Of a stretch of DNA of 64,000 nucleotides, positions 53,934 to 62,113 are shown piece after piece. The stretch spans positions 45,600 through 109,599 of the forward strand of contig NZ_FONY01000018.1 of assembly GCF_900113045.1 (NCBI RefSeq), written 5' to 3'. The position numbers and the translations under genes were made by a program. Source of the DNA: Thermoflexibacter ruber. GTDB taxonomy: Bacteria; Bacteroidota; Bacteroidia; Cytophagales; Thermoflexibacteraceae. A model generated the notes under the pieces. That model worked only from the letters and a program-made list of their open reading frames with translations, was not told the DNA's origin and did not search any database. Each line of letters begins with the position of its first letter. Positions within the stretch are counted from its first letter, which is position 1.

Positions 53934-55769
53934 CTATGCTATCGGTTTTTGCATTTGCTTTTTCCTTTTGAGCATAGCCTTTCTGATGTCCTCTGGTGTT
54001 CCCTTAGGAATAGCATTGAGTAGTTTTTTGGTATATTCAGATTTTGGATGGGCATATATATCTTCGGCAAATCCACTCTCAACGATTACTCCGTCTTGCA
54101 TGACCAAAATTCTGTCAGAAATAAATTTAATCACTGAAAGGTCATGAGAAATAAAGATATAAGTAAGATTGTATTCTTCTTTGAGTTTGTTCAGAAGGTT
54201 GAGTACCTGAGCCTGAACAGAAACGTCTAAGGCAGAAACTGACTCATCGCATATCACAAACTTAGGCTGTATGGCTAAGGTACGAGCTATGCAAATGCGT
54301 TGGCGCTGTCCGCCAGAAAACTCGTGAGGGTAGCGGTTGAAATAAGTTGCACTTAGGTTTACGGTCTCGAGGAGGTGATTTACTCTGTCTTTTCTTTCTT
54401 TGTCGTTGGCGTAGATTTCATGCAAGCGCATAGGCTCCATAATAGCCTCACCGATAGTTTGGCGGGGATTGAGCGAAGAGTAGGGGTCTTGGAAGATAAT
54501 TTGAATGTCTTTTCTTAATTTTTTGATGTCTTTGGAAGCAATTTTTGAAATATCTTGGTCTTGGAAATATACTTCTCCAGCAGTTGGTTCTATCAAATGC
54601 AATATGCTCCTACCCAAGGTAGTTTTTCCACAACCTGATTCGCCCACCAGTCCAAGCGTTTCTCCTTGATAAACGTCAAAAGTAACACCGTCCACTGCTT
54701 TTTTTACTTTGCTTATTTTGCCGAACCAAGTTTTCTCTTCTACGAAGTGAACTTTTAAGTCTTTGATTTGCAGAAGTGGTTTTTGCTCTACGAGGCGTGC
54801 CTGTCGCATTTTGATTTCTTGCATGCTTTGAAAGTTGGACATGATAGCCTCACCGACTGACTTAAACTTGGTATCAGACATTTCTATAATGTTCCCTTCG
54901 CTATCAGTTTCCATAAAGTCTTTGACCACAGGGAGTACTTTGAGTTTGATGTCCAAGCGAGGTCTGCATGCTAGCAAACCTTTGGTATAAGGGTGTTTAG
55001 GGTTAGAAAAAATCTCAAATACAGACCCCTTCTCAACAATTTTCCCGTTATACATGACCATTACACTATCTGCCATTTCTGCTATTACTCCTAAATCATG
55101 TGTAATGAACAGGATAGACATTTCCTGACTTTCCCTAAGTTCTTGAAGTATTTGGAGTATTTCCCTTTGTACTGTTACATCGAGGGCGGTAGTAGGCTCG
55201 TCAGCAATAAGCAGGGAGGGCTGACAAGAAAGAGCCATAGCTATCATTACTCTTTGTTTTTGTCCGCCAGAGAGTTCGTGAGGATAAGCATAAAAAGCAC
55301 TCTCAGGCAGGCGTACACGTTCAAAAATAGCCAAAGTACGCTCTTTGGCTTGCTTGTAGGAAGCACCCTCATTGTGGAGGACTATGGCTTCTGTAATCTG
55401 CTCTCCACAAGTAAAAACAGGATTCAATGAGGTCATAGGTTCTTGGAAAATCATCGCAATTTCTCCTCCTCTCAAACTCCTCATTTCTTCGCTGTTCAGT
55501 TGCATGATATTGACCTTGCCCATAGATGGGGATTGGAAAAGTACCTCTGCATCAACAATTTTACCTGGGGGAGATGGAATAAGCCGCATCAAAGAAAGTG
55601 CGGTAACGGACTTACCTGAGCCAGACTCGCCTACTATGCCAATGGTTTCGCCTTTTTTGATTTTGAAACTGACCCCGTCGGTAGCTGTATGCTCTCCTCT
55701 TTCAGTGGTAAACTTGACGGTGAGATTATTTACTTCTAAGAGTATTTCTCCTTCGTTTTCCGAAATCAT
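53934..55769 (-). CDS. Double ABC ATPase of peptide/nickel importer type
   Basis: This 611-residue protein is a tandem of two ABC domains, like E. coli YejF or GsiA. Each has a Walker A (GIVGESGSGKSVTAL; GLVGESGCGKTTLGR), a signature (LSGGQKQRV; FSGGQRQRI), Walker B with catalytic Glu (LLIADEPTTALD; FVICDESVSALD) and a switch His (FITHDLG; FISHDLS). The oligopeptide_dimer C-terminal extension (HPYTKGLLACRPRLD and HPKSEYTKKLLNAIPKG) follows both. It should power an oligopeptide or nickel importer; permease and binding protein genes are absent here. A small 141-residue gene lies 9 bases upstream on the same strand. Confidence 0.92.
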   Translation of the reverse strand: MISENEGEILLEVNNLTVKFTTERGEHTATDGVSFKIKKGETIGIVGESGSGKSVTALSLMRLIPSPPGKIVDAEVLFQSPSMGKVNIMQLNSEEMRSLRGGEIAMIFQEPMTSLNPVFTCGEQITEAIVLHNEGASYKQAKERTLAIFERVRLPESAFYAYPHELSGGQKQRVMIAMALSCQPSLLIADEPTTALDVTVQREILQILQELRESQEMSILFITHDLGVIAEMADSVMVMYNGKIVEKGSVFEIFSNPKHPYTKGLLACRPRLDIKLKVLPVVKDFMETDSEGNIIEMSDTKFKSVGEAIMSNFQSMQEIKMRQARLVEQKPLLQIKDLKVHFVEEKTWFGKISKVKKAVDGVTFDVYQGETLGLVGESGCGKTTLGRSILHLIEPTAGEVYFQDQDISKIASKDIKKLRKDIQIIFQDPYSSLNPRQTIGEAIMEPMRLHEIYANDKERKDRVNHLLETVNLSATYFNRYPHEFSGGQRQRICIARTLAIQPKFVICDESVSALDVSVQAQVLNLLNKLKEEYNLTYIFISHDLSVIKFISDRILVMQDGVIVESGFAEDIYAHPKSEYTKKLLNAIPKGTPEDIRKAMLKRKKQMQKPIA

Positions 55770-55778
55770 ACGCTTTGG

Positions 55779-56204
55779 TTATCTTTCTTCTCCTAAAAGC
55801 CACAACTCTGCTTGTATCTCTTCGCTAAAATATTGAATTTGTGGAAGATTCTTCTTTAAAAGTTCTTTTTCTTCATCTTCATCTTTGAAGAGTTGCTTAG
55901 CAAAATCTGCCTGTGTCTGCACAGCCATTCTGACAGTCTGCCCCTGCGGCGCATACTCAGCTATCTTCGCATACTCCTGCTCTACCCACTCTTCCAAATG
56001 CTTTGCATCAGCAAAATGAATGTTGTGGACATCAGACATGACTAAGAGAGGTTTATATTGATTAAGCAGTTCTACATGGATAGCTTCTTCTTCTTTGAGC
56101 TCCTCCTCTGTTCTTTCTGAGGCACTTACAAGCCACTTAAACTCCATCATAGAGAATTGCTTATCGTAATAAATTCTTTGAAATTTACTTTCATACAATT
56201 TCAT
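55779..56204 (-). CDS. Small cytoplasmic protein, STAS/SpoIIAA-like appearance
   Basis: This 141-residue acidic protein has no signal peptide or helix. Alternating strands and helices (YYDKQFSMMEFKWLVSAS; KPLLVMSDVHNIHF; GQTVRMAVQTQADFAKQLF) resemble the SpoIIAA/STAS-like fold seen in unannotated Bacteroidetes proteins, but the similarity is only visual. The gene lies 9 bases upstream of the ABC ATPase and is probably its operon partner. No function can be given. Confidence 0.55.
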   Translation of the reverse strand: MKLYESKFQRIYYDKQFSMMEFKWLVSASERTEEELKEEEAIHVELLNQYKPLLVMSDVHNIHFADAKHLEEWVEQEYAKIAEYAPQGQTVRMAVQTQADFAKQLFKDEDEEKELLKKNLPQIQYFSEEIQAELWLLGEER

Positions 56205-56373
56205 AACTTAATTGGATTAGGTATTAAAAATTTTTTACAATGCCAAAAAACTTAGTTATCAGAAAGTAGGCATTGATGACTTTATGTAAAACCAATTAAT
56301 GAACCTAAATTTATTCAAATTAAATATTAATTTTTGGTTTTAGCAAATTAAAACTTTTTTTTGAAACTATTAT

Positions 56374-56385
56374 CGTAATATTGCG
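56374..56385 (+). promoter_or_regulatory. ArsR operator, copy 1 (upstream of arsR)
   Basis: CGTAATATTGCG is the palindrome CGCAATATTGCG with one change, within ATCGTAATATTGCGTTA. It lies 35 bases before the arsR ATG, and the same 17-base neighbourhood recurs downstream of arsR. This is the expected place for autoregulation by ArsR. Confidence 0.75.
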
Positions 56386-56419
56386 TTATATAGATTGGAT
56401 AATAAAACTACCTTACAAA

Positions 56420-56743
56420 ATGGGAGTTACAAAAACAGAAGTATTCAGTGAAAAGGAAAATCGGATTGCAGATTTGGCAAAAGCCTTTGCCCATCCTGCG
56501 CGTGTAGCTATTCTGACTTATTTATCAGAAAATCGGACTTGCATTTGTGGGGATTTGGTTGAGGCACTGCCTCTTTCACAATCTACTATTTCGCAGCACT
56601 TAAAAGAACTCAGACGCATAGGAATTATCAAAGGCAATATAGAGCCTCCTAAGGTTTGCTATTGCATCAATGAGGAGGTTTGGCAAGAGGCAAAACTTAC
56701 TTTTGGTTTGTTGCTCAATGCTTATCAAGGTTGTGGGTGCTAA
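56420..56743 (+). CDS. arsR: ArsR-type metalloregulator
   Basis: From ATG 56420 this is 107 residues (an in-frame TTG 39 bases upstream falls inside the operator and is unlikely). The winged helix has LSQSTISQHLKELRRIGII as recognition element. NRTCICGDLVEAL in helix alpha-3 carries a CxC pair like the arsenite/antimonite site of ArsR, and further cysteines occur at VCYCIN and at the very C-terminus (QGCGC). It probably represses until As(III) or a similar soft metal binds. Copies of the presumed operator lie before it and before the micro-ORF downstream. No ars efflux or reductase genes are present. Confidence 0.88.
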   Translation: MGVTKTEVFSEKENRIADLAKAFAHPARVAILTYLSENRTCICGDLVEALPLSQSTISQHLKELRRIGIIKGNIEPPKVCYCINEEVWQEAKLTFGLLLNAYQGCGC

Positions 56744-56762
56744 TTTTTTTATTTCTATAAAT

Positions 56763-56774
56763 CGCAATATTGCG
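56763..56774 (+). promoter_or_regulatory. ArsR operator, copy 2 (upstream of cysteine-rich micro-ORF)
   Basis: CGCAATATTGCG is a perfect 12-base palindrome set in ATCGCAATATTGCGTTA, 20 bases after the arsR stop codon and 93 bases before the micro-ORF. Its presence in a region with no other gene argues that the micro-ORF has its own ArsR-controlled promoter. Confidence 0.75.
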
Positions 56775-56867
56775 TTAAAACGATAGATTAAAAATCTTTT
56801 TCTTTCAACAGTTTTATTTTTTTAACTTTTACAAAATCAATGTTTTACTTAAAATCACATTAAAATT

Positions 56868-56918
56868 ATGGAAATTACTAATGGTGGTGGCTGCTGTGGC
56901 GGCACAGGTTGTTGCTAA
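56868..56918 (+). CDS. 16-residue Cys-Cys micro-peptide of the arsR unit
   Basis: ATG GAA ATT ACT begins a 16-codon frame encoding MEITNGGGCCGGTGCC, followed by TAA. Four of the last eight residues are cysteines, in two CC pairs separated by GGTG, an arrangement suited to binding As(III) or another thiophilic metal. An A-rich leader typical for this phylum precedes the ATG, an in-frame stop lies just upstream, and a strong terminator begins 24 bases after the stop. The combination of operator, micro-ORF and terminator makes translation likely, but it is unproven. The alternative is that the transcript is a small RNA. Confidence 0.6.
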   Translation: MEITNGGGCCGGTGCC

Positions 56919-56941
56919 TTAATTTTTAGCAATAGCTGATT

Positions 56942-56978
56942 TGCTCACTTAACAGAAAGTTAGGTGGGCATTTTTTTT
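56942..56978 (+). terminator. Terminator of the micro-ORF transcript
   Basis: TGCTCACTTAAC pairs over all 12 positions (two G-T pairs) with GTTAGGTGGGCA around AGAAA, followed by T8. It is a strong intrinsic terminator defining a transcript of about 200 bases from the second operator. Confidence 0.9.
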
Positions 56979-57002
56979 GATATTCGGAAATGATAAAACA
57001 CA

Positions 57003-57010
57003 TATTTTTG
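57003..57010 (+). promoter_or_regulatory. Putative minus-7 promoter element of dehydrogenase gene
   Basis: TATTTTTG matches TAnnTTTG some 140 bases before the dehydrogenase start, just past the terminator of the arsR unit. A TCTGTGTTCTAAAATC stretch at about 57036-57051 in the leader resembles part of the cruciform repeat at 28 kb. Confidence 0.4.
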
Positions 57011-57152
57011 CATCACTCATTAGTGAAAATCTGTAAAATCTGTGTTCTAAAATCATAATAAAAAAAGTTATTCCATTAATTTAGTGATTATAAACAGGTA
57101 AAAGCGGTATTATACAAATAAAACTTTAATCACTTAAAAAAGTAAATTGAAA

Positions 57153-58343
57153 ATGAGAAAAATTACGATGCTTGGAACAGGCTTGATAGGCGTGTTCTAT
57201 ACTATGGCTATTCATGGGCAAAGAAGCCGCGATAAAGTATGTGTTATCTACTCTCGCAGTGAGGAAAGGGGCAGAAAAGTAGCCCAAGATTACGGAATCC
57301 CGCGCAGCACAACCAGCATGGAGGACGCTATCAACGACCCTGAAACTGATTTGGTAGTAATAGGCTTGCCTAACGACTTGCACTTGGAGGCAGTAAGGCT
57401 CTGTGCTAAGGCTAAAAAAGGCGTACTTTGTACTAAGCCCTTAGGACGAACCGCCGCAGAAGCGAAAGAAATGCTACGCTTAGTAGAGGAAGCAGGCATT
57501 TTTCATGGATATTTAGAGGATTTGGTTTATACTCCTAAGACGCTGAAGTCTTTGGAAACGGTCAAAGCAGGAGCTTTAGGCAAAATCCTCTGGGTAAGGT
57601 CAAGGGAAACTCACCCTGGGCCGCATAGCGACTGGTTCTGGAACTCCAAAGTGTCTGGCGGGGGGGCTATTATAGATTTGGGCTGTCATTGCATAGAAAT
57701 AGCCCGAAACTATATAGGCAAGGAAGTAATGCCCATAGAAGCGATGTGCTGGGCGGCTACCCAAGTAAAGCCTATTGATGCAGAAGACCATGCGATTGGT
57801 TTGGTGAAATATGCCAATGGAGCAATCGCTCAATTTGAGGTAAGTTGGAACTTCAGAGGAGGCATGGATTTGAGAGATGAGGTAAGCGGGAGCGAGGGCG
57901 TAATACGCATTGACCACTTTTTGAGAACAGGCTTTGAGGTGTTTACGGCGGTAGGGCTGGGTGAGTATGTGGCGGAGAAGTCAGAGGCTTCTAAGGGGTG
58001 GATTTTTCCTGTGGGCGATGAAGTCAATACATTGGGGTACAACCACATGTTTACAGATATGTTCTCCTCTTTTGAAAATGGCACCAGCCCTATGGAAACT
58101 TTTTACGACGGCTATATCGTCAATGCTATCATAGATGCCTGCTACAAATCTGCCCAGACAAAAAAATGGGAGCCTATTCAGTTGGATATTTGGAGGGGGA
58201 GAACAGACATCAAAGAAGAAAGGGTATTGATAGAACATGATGCAGACCACTACTTGGTCAAAGAGGAAAAACTGCCTGATGGGCGCAAGAAAATTATTTT
58301 GAAAGAAAAAAGTAGTGGAAAAATTATAGAAAAAGTAGTTTAA
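57153..58343 (+). CDS. Gfo/Idh/MocA-family oxidoreductase
   Basis: This 396-residue cytoplasmic protein (ATG 57153) has a Rossmann fold ([19 protein letters not shown]), the [16 protein letters not shown] signature with Lys of the KP motif, and the substrate domain motif [21 protein letters not shown], where the His of GCH is the usual catalytic position. A long C-terminal extension is present. It is likely a sugar or inositol dehydrogenase of unknown substrate. It is related in fold, not closely in sequence, to the protein at 16.6 kb. The stop is 22 bases before nuoK. Confidence 0.9.
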   Translation: MRKITMLGTGLIGVFYTMAIHGQRSRDKVCVIYSRSEERGRKVAQDYGIPRSTTSMEDAINDPETDLVVIGLPNDLHLEAVRLCAKAKKGVLCTKPLGRTAAEAKEMLRLVEEAGIFHGYLEDLVYTPKTLKSLETVKAGALGKILWVRSRETHPGPHSDWFWNSKVSGGGAIIDLGCHCIEIARNYIGKEVMPIEAMCWAATQVKPIDAEDHAIGLVKYANGAIAQFEVSWNFRGGMDLRDEVSGSEGVIRIDHFLRTGFEVFTAVGLGEYVAEKSEASKGWIFPVGDEVNTLGYNHMFTDMFSSFENGTSPMETFYDGYIVNAIIDACYKSAQTKKWEPIQLDIWRGRTDIKEERVLIEHDADHYLVKEEKLPDGRKKIILKEKSSGKIIEKVV

Positions 58344-58365
58344 ATTTGTCCAAAAAAACTAAAAT

Positions 58366-58674
58366 ATGATTCCCCTGCATCATTTTCTTTTGCTGAGTGC
58401 TTGCTTGTTTAGCATTGGTTTGGTAGTGGTTATTACCAAGAAAAATCTCATTTTTGTTTTGATAGGTTTGGAACTTATGCTAAACGCCGCCAATATCAAC
58501 TTGGTGGCGTTTAGCAGATATGACCCTACTTTGTTACAGGGGCAGGTATTTGCTTTGTTTGTCATCGTCGTAGCGGCGGCTGAGACAGCCCTTGTCTTGG
58601 CTATTGCCTTGAAAGTCTATGAGCATTTTCGCACTACTGACTTAGACAAAATCAGTGAGGTCAGAGAAAGGTAA
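58366..58674 (+). CDS. nuoK: NADH-quinone oxidoreductase subunit K
   Basis: This 102-residue membrane protein has three helices (FLLLSACLFSIGLVVVI; LIFVLIGLELMLNAANINLVAF; VFALFVIVVAAAETALVLAIAL) with the conserved Glu of helix 2 (GLELMLNA) and helix 3 (AAAETAL) that line the proton half-channel of complex I. Length and sequence are ordinary for NuoK. Other nuo genes are not in this window, which is unusual because nuoK is normally inside the nuoA-N operon. The neighbours are unrelated. Confidence 0.93.
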   Translation: MIPLHHFLLLSACLFSIGLVVVITKKNLIFVLIGLELMLNAANINLVAFSRYDPTLLQGQVFALFVIVVAAAETALVLAIALKVYEHFRTTDLDKISEVRER

Positions 58675-58678
58675 ATTT

Positions 58679-59404
58679 TTACAGCTTTCTGATTTTAATA
58701 TTCCTGAACCAAACCAAATCTCCATGGTCTTGGAGTACGATTCGCCCTTTGCGGAACTTAGCAAAATCGGGGAGCGTACTGAACTTACTGCCTTTGACCA
58801 ATTCTGCAAATTCAGTGCTGTTAAGGTCATATTCCACTACTTTTGAACCGTTTAACCAATGTTCTACCTTGCCTTTGTTTACAATGATACGCACATGATT
58901 CCACTGCCCAACAGGGCTAAGTTGCTTGTTAGTAGCGGGAATCAGGTCGTAAAGTGAACCAGCTTTGTGGTTTCCGTCTTTACCTTTGGTAGCGTCAGGG
59001 TGCTTGTCATCGTCCAAAATCTGCATTTCAGGTCCCGTGTTCCAGCCTTTGACGTATTTTTGTGGGTCTTCTTTGACCAAATAATAAATTCCACTATTAC
59101 CGCCTTCGGCGATTTTCCACTCTAATTGAAATTCAAAATTTTCATATTCTTTGTCGGTAGCGATGTCTTCTGCTCCTTTTTGGCTCATAAGCAAAGTACC
59201 ATCTTCCACTTTCCAAAGGGGAGAAATACTTTTTTTGCCGTAATTGTGCCAGCCTTTGGTCGTTTTTCCGTCAAAAAGCAGTTGCCAACCTTCTTTTTTT
59301 TCCTTGCTTGTCAAAGTATTAGGTGGCTGTTCTTGGCGAGGTATTTGTGCAGACAAAATGAATAAAGTAGCTAATAGACTGAACGATAAGGTAATTTTTC
59401 TCAT
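58679..59404 (-). CDS. Secreted DUF1080 (3-keto-disaccharide hydrolase-like) protein
   Basis: This 241-residue exported protein has a signal peptide (LSFSLLATLFILSAQ) and a concanavalin-like DUF1080 domain: WQLLFDGKTTKGWHNYG, KEYENFEFQLEWKIAEGGNS, IYYLVKE, WNTGPEMQILDDDKHPD and GKVEHWLNGSKVVEYDL. DUF1080 domains are associated with periplasmic 3-keto-glycoside hydrolysis in concert with Gfo/Idh/MocA oxidoreductases. One such dehydrogenase lies 0.3 kb away, on the opposite strand, so a shared pathway is plausible but not demonstrated. Confidence 0.85.
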   Translation of the reverse strand: MRKITLSFSLLATLFILSAQIPRQEQPPNTLTSKEKKEGWQLLFDGKTTKGWHNYGKKSISPLWKVEDGTLLMSQKGAEDIATDKEYENFEFQLEWKIAEGGNSGIYYLVKEDPQKYVKGWNTGPEMQILDDDKHPDATKGKDGNHKAGSLYDLIPATNKQLSPVGQWNHVRIIVNKGKVEHWLNGSKVVEYDLNSTEFAELVKGSKFSTLPDFAKFRKGRIVLQDHGDLVWFRNIKIRKL

Positions 59405-59450
59405 GCTTTTATTGGGTTTTGATTATCAAATATGGTTCTCAAAAAAAACT

Positions 59451-60059
59451 TTACTGCTCGTATTTCACTCTGCTCAGGATACTCCTGCCCAGCGTTACCT
59501 CATCAGTATATTCCAACTCGCTGCCTACGGGTACGCCTCGCGCAAGGGTAGTAACTTTTACATTAAAAGTTTGTAATTTTTTAGTAATATAAAAAGCAGT
59601 AGTATCTCCTTCCATAGTGGCACTAATTGCTAAGATAACTTCCTTAATCTCTGGGTGTTGGCTTATGCGCTGTACCAAAGATTCTATATTCAATTCGCTC
59701 GGACTAATGCCCTCTATCGGCGAAATCACCCCTCCCAAGACGTGATACAAGCCATTGTACTGATGAGTATTTTCTACTGCGATTACGTCGCGAGTATCCT
59801 CTACGACGCATACTACTGAGTGGTCTCTTAATTTGTTAGCGCATATATTGCAAATCGCAGTATCTGAAATATTGTGGCAATCTGTACAATAATTGGTTTC
59901 TGTACGAAGTTTAGTCAGTGCTTGGGTAAGCGATTTAGTAAATGCTTCTTCCTGCTTGAGCAGATGCAACACCAACCTCAATGCTGTTTTTTTCCCTATA
60001 CTTGGCAATTTGGCAATCTCATTTACTGCTTCTTCTACTAATTTGGAAGGGTAGTTCAT
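59451..60059 (-). CDS. recR: Recombination protein RecR
   Basis: Starting at ATG 60059 gives 202 residues; an upstream in-frame ATG adds ten atypical ones. RecR supports RecF/RecO in loading RecA on gapped DNA. Landmarks are the N-terminal helix-hairpin-helix (IAKLPSIGKKTALRLVLHLL), a zinc finger with four Cys (YCTDCHNISDTAICNICANK), the Toprim core (VCVVEDTRDVIAVENTHQY and LAISATMEGDTTAFYI) and ARGVPVGSELEYTDEVTL. It is downstream of ald on the same strand. Confidence 0.95.
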   Translation of the reverse strand: MNYPSKLVEEAVNEIAKLPSIGKKTALRLVLHLLKQEEAFTKSLTQALTKLRTETNYCTDCHNISDTAICNICANKLRDHSVVCVVEDTRDVIAVENTHQYNGLYHVLGGVISPIEGISPSELNIESLVQRISQHPEIKEVILAISATMEGDTTAFYITKKLQTFNVKVTTLARGVPVGSELEYTDEVTLGRSILSRVKYEQ

Positions 60060-60138
60060 CGTGATTAAAAGGCTTTTTTCTTTGAGCAAAACTACAAATT
60101 TTTCTTAGAGGAAAAAAAGACTATCTTAGGTTATTTTC

Positions 60139-61365
60139 CTACATCATCGCCGCAATAATGAGCGAAAGCTCTTTGTATTTCATGCCAAACTTGCGGCTAA
60201 TGGCTTCGTTGGTGATTTCCCCTGAGTAGCTATACACACCTTTGGCAAAGCCTTTGTTAGCAAAAATCATTTCATCTACGCCCCCTAACTCGGCAGTATG
60301 CAAGAGTATGGGTGTAAGGATATTGCTAATGGCTTTGGTAGCGGTGCGGGGGACTCTGGAAGCTACGTTAGGCACGCAGTAGTGAATTACTCCGTATTTT
60401 TTATACACAGGGTTTTGGTGGGTAGTAGGCTCAGAAGTTTCAAAACACCCTCCATTGTCTATGCTTACATCTATGATGACCGACCCAGGTCGCATTTCTC
60501 TGACCATTTCCTCTGTAACTACGCAGATAGACCGACCGTCATTGCTTCGGAGCGCGCCTATGGCTACGTTGGTGGTTTTCAAGGCACGTGCTAAGGTAGA
60601 GCGTTCAAAAGTAGAGGTAAATAAATCTACTTTTCCTAAGCTGTGTTTCAAACGCCTCAGTTTGTTCAGGTTATCATCAAATACTTTGACCACAGCCCCC
60701 ATGCCTATGGCTGTTCTTGCGGCGTATTCTGCCACCGTTCCCGCTCCTATAATCAAAACTTTGGTAGGCGGGACGCCAGTAATTCCTCCAAAAATAATTC
60801 CTTTGCCTCCATGCGAGGCAGTGAGGTATTCTGCGGCGATAGATACGGCTACATTGCCCGCAATTTCGCTCATGGCACGTATCAAGGGCAAGTTTCCCAG
60901 CTCATCTTCTAAAAACTCATACCCTATGGCGGTGATTTTTTTCTTGTTCAGTGCTTTTAGATAGTCTGCCTTTACCTCTGCCAAATGAATCGCAGAAATA
61001 ATTGCCGTTTTGGGCTTCATGTAGCCAATTTCTTCTAAACTTGGAGGGGCTACTTTTAAAATGAGTTCTGCTGAGTACACTTCCTCTGGAGAATAGACGA
61101 TTTTAGCCCCTGCCTCGCTGTAGTCTTGGTCGTCGTAGTGAGATAAAATACCTGCTCCTGCCTCTACAAAGACCTCATGCCCTCTGGAAGTAAGAATGGC
61201 TACGCTCTCAGGACGCAAGGCAATCCTGTTTTCGTCAAAAAGCTCTTTGGGAATGCCTATGACCAATTGTTTTTTGTCTTTGATAACTTCTAAGAGTTGC
61301 TCCTGCGGGTAGTACAAGCTATGCTCTTCTACAATTTTTTTTACGTCTGTTGCCAATTTACTCAT
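60139..61365 (-). CDS. ald: Alanine dehydrogenase (PNT/AlaDH family)
   Basis: This 408-residue protein matches the alanine dehydrogenase / transhydrogenase alpha family: VIGIPKELFDENRIALRPES, ELILKVAPPS, ISAIHLAEV, VLIIGAGTVAEYAARTAIGM (NAD-binding glycine loop), NVAIGALRSNDGRSIC, VIIDVSIDNGGCFETSEPTTH and YCVPNVASRVPRTAT. It would convert L-alanine to pyruvate plus ammonia with NAD. The usual catalytic His lies in SAIHLAE. It overlaps tsaE by eight bases upstream and is followed by recR after 79 bases. Confidence 0.87.
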   Translation of the reverse strand: MSKLATDVKKIVEEHSLYYPQEQLLEVIKDKKQLVIGIPKELFDENRIALRPESVAILTSRGHEVFVEAGAGILSHYDDQDYSEAGAKIVYSPEEVYSAELILKVAPPSLEEIGYMKPKTAIISAIHLAEVKADYLKALNKKKITAIGYEFLEDELGNLPLIRAMSEIAGNVAVSIAAEYLTASHGGKGIIFGGITGVPPTKVLIIGAGTVAEYAARTAIGMGAVVKVFDDNLNKLRRLKHSLGKVDLFTSTFERSTLARALKTTNVAIGALRSNDGRSICVVTEEMVREMRPGSVIIDVSIDNGGCFETSEPTTHQNPVYKKYGVIHYCVPNVASRVPRTATKAISNILTPILLHTAELGGVDEMIFANKGFAKGVYSYSGEITNEAISRKFGMKYKELSLIIAAMM

Positions 61366-61780
61366 GTCTGCGTAGCTTTATAACTCTCTGATTATTAGCT
61401 AATAGTTCTATATCAATATTCAAATAAGAAGCAGGGATAAGCGAAGGAATCAGGCTTGCCCATTCTAAAAAGCAATAGTTTCCTGAGTCAAAATACTCCT
61501 CGATTCCTATTTCTCTTACTTCTCTTTCGTTTTTGATGCGGTAAAAGTCAAAGTGATAAATGGTACTATTCTTCTTTGTAAGATACTCATTGACAATGGA
61601 AAAAGTAGGGCTACTCACGTTGTCTATGACTTCCAGATGCTCACAAATAGCCTTAATCAAGGTGGTTTTCCCTGCGCCCATTTCACCATTGAAAAGCCAT
61701 ATTTTTTTCTCTTGTGCAAAAACCACTATTTGCGCCGCCACCGTCGGGAGTTCCTCTAATGCCTTACAAAAAAGTTCCAA
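61358..61780 (-). CDS. tsaE: tRNA threonylcarbamoyladenosine synthesis ATPase TsaE
   Basis: This 140-residue ATPase works with TsaB and TsaD in making t6A at position 37 of ANN-decoding tRNAs. The P-loop is FNGEMGAGKTTLIKAI, the substrate-binding SSPTFSIVNEY motif follows, and YHFDFYRIKNEREVREIG and DSGNYCFLEWASLI are the family core. No in-frame ATG is available, so TTG is the likely initiator; its first residues read ELFCKALEELP. Its 3' end overlaps ald by eight bases. Confidence 0.92.
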   Translation of the reverse strand: MELFCKALEELPTVAAQIVVFAQEKKIWLFNGEMGAGKTTLIKAICEHLEVIDNVSSPTFSIVNEYLTKKNSTIYHFDFYRIKNEREVREIGIEEYFDSGNYCFLEWASLIPSLIPASYLNIDIELLANNQRVIKLRRHE

Positions 61781-62113
61781 AGTAAATAGATGTTAAAAAA
61801 AGTGATTTGCGAAGATAGAGAAAAAATGTGATTTGGGTAGCGTTGTGGGAGTATTATTTTTTTGGAGTATGTTAAAATAGTAAAAAAAATTTGGAAAAAA
61901 TTTGGAAATTACATAAGTACCTTTTATCATTGTATAACAAAACAAAAAATTCATAGTGAGTAATCTCACTCATATACCATTCTCCTATATCAGCTTTTTC
62001 TTTTTTAAGTATCTAAGCTGATTTTTAGGGAAAACGTAATAAGACTTTCGCAGTAATATACCCTGCCTTGAATATAAGGCTATTTTCTATTATTTACTAA
62101 ACTTAGCAAACTA
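61781..62113. other. Intergenic region with two hairpins in a surface-gene leader
   Basis: No gene is present in these 333 AT-rich bases. Two hairpins stand out: AGTGAG-TAAT-CTCACT (61955-61970) and ATCAGCTT ... AAGCTGAT (61989-62022, loop of 18) followed by TTTT. They lie in the 5' region of the plus-strand gene at 62114 and could form an attenuator; a coincidental pairing is also possible. Confidence 0.4.

Noticed and set aside
56868..56918. Micro-ORF as a longer gene missed because of a frameshift
   Set aside because: An in-frame stop lies 18 bases upstream and the terminator follows 24 bases after the stop, leaving no room for a larger frame.
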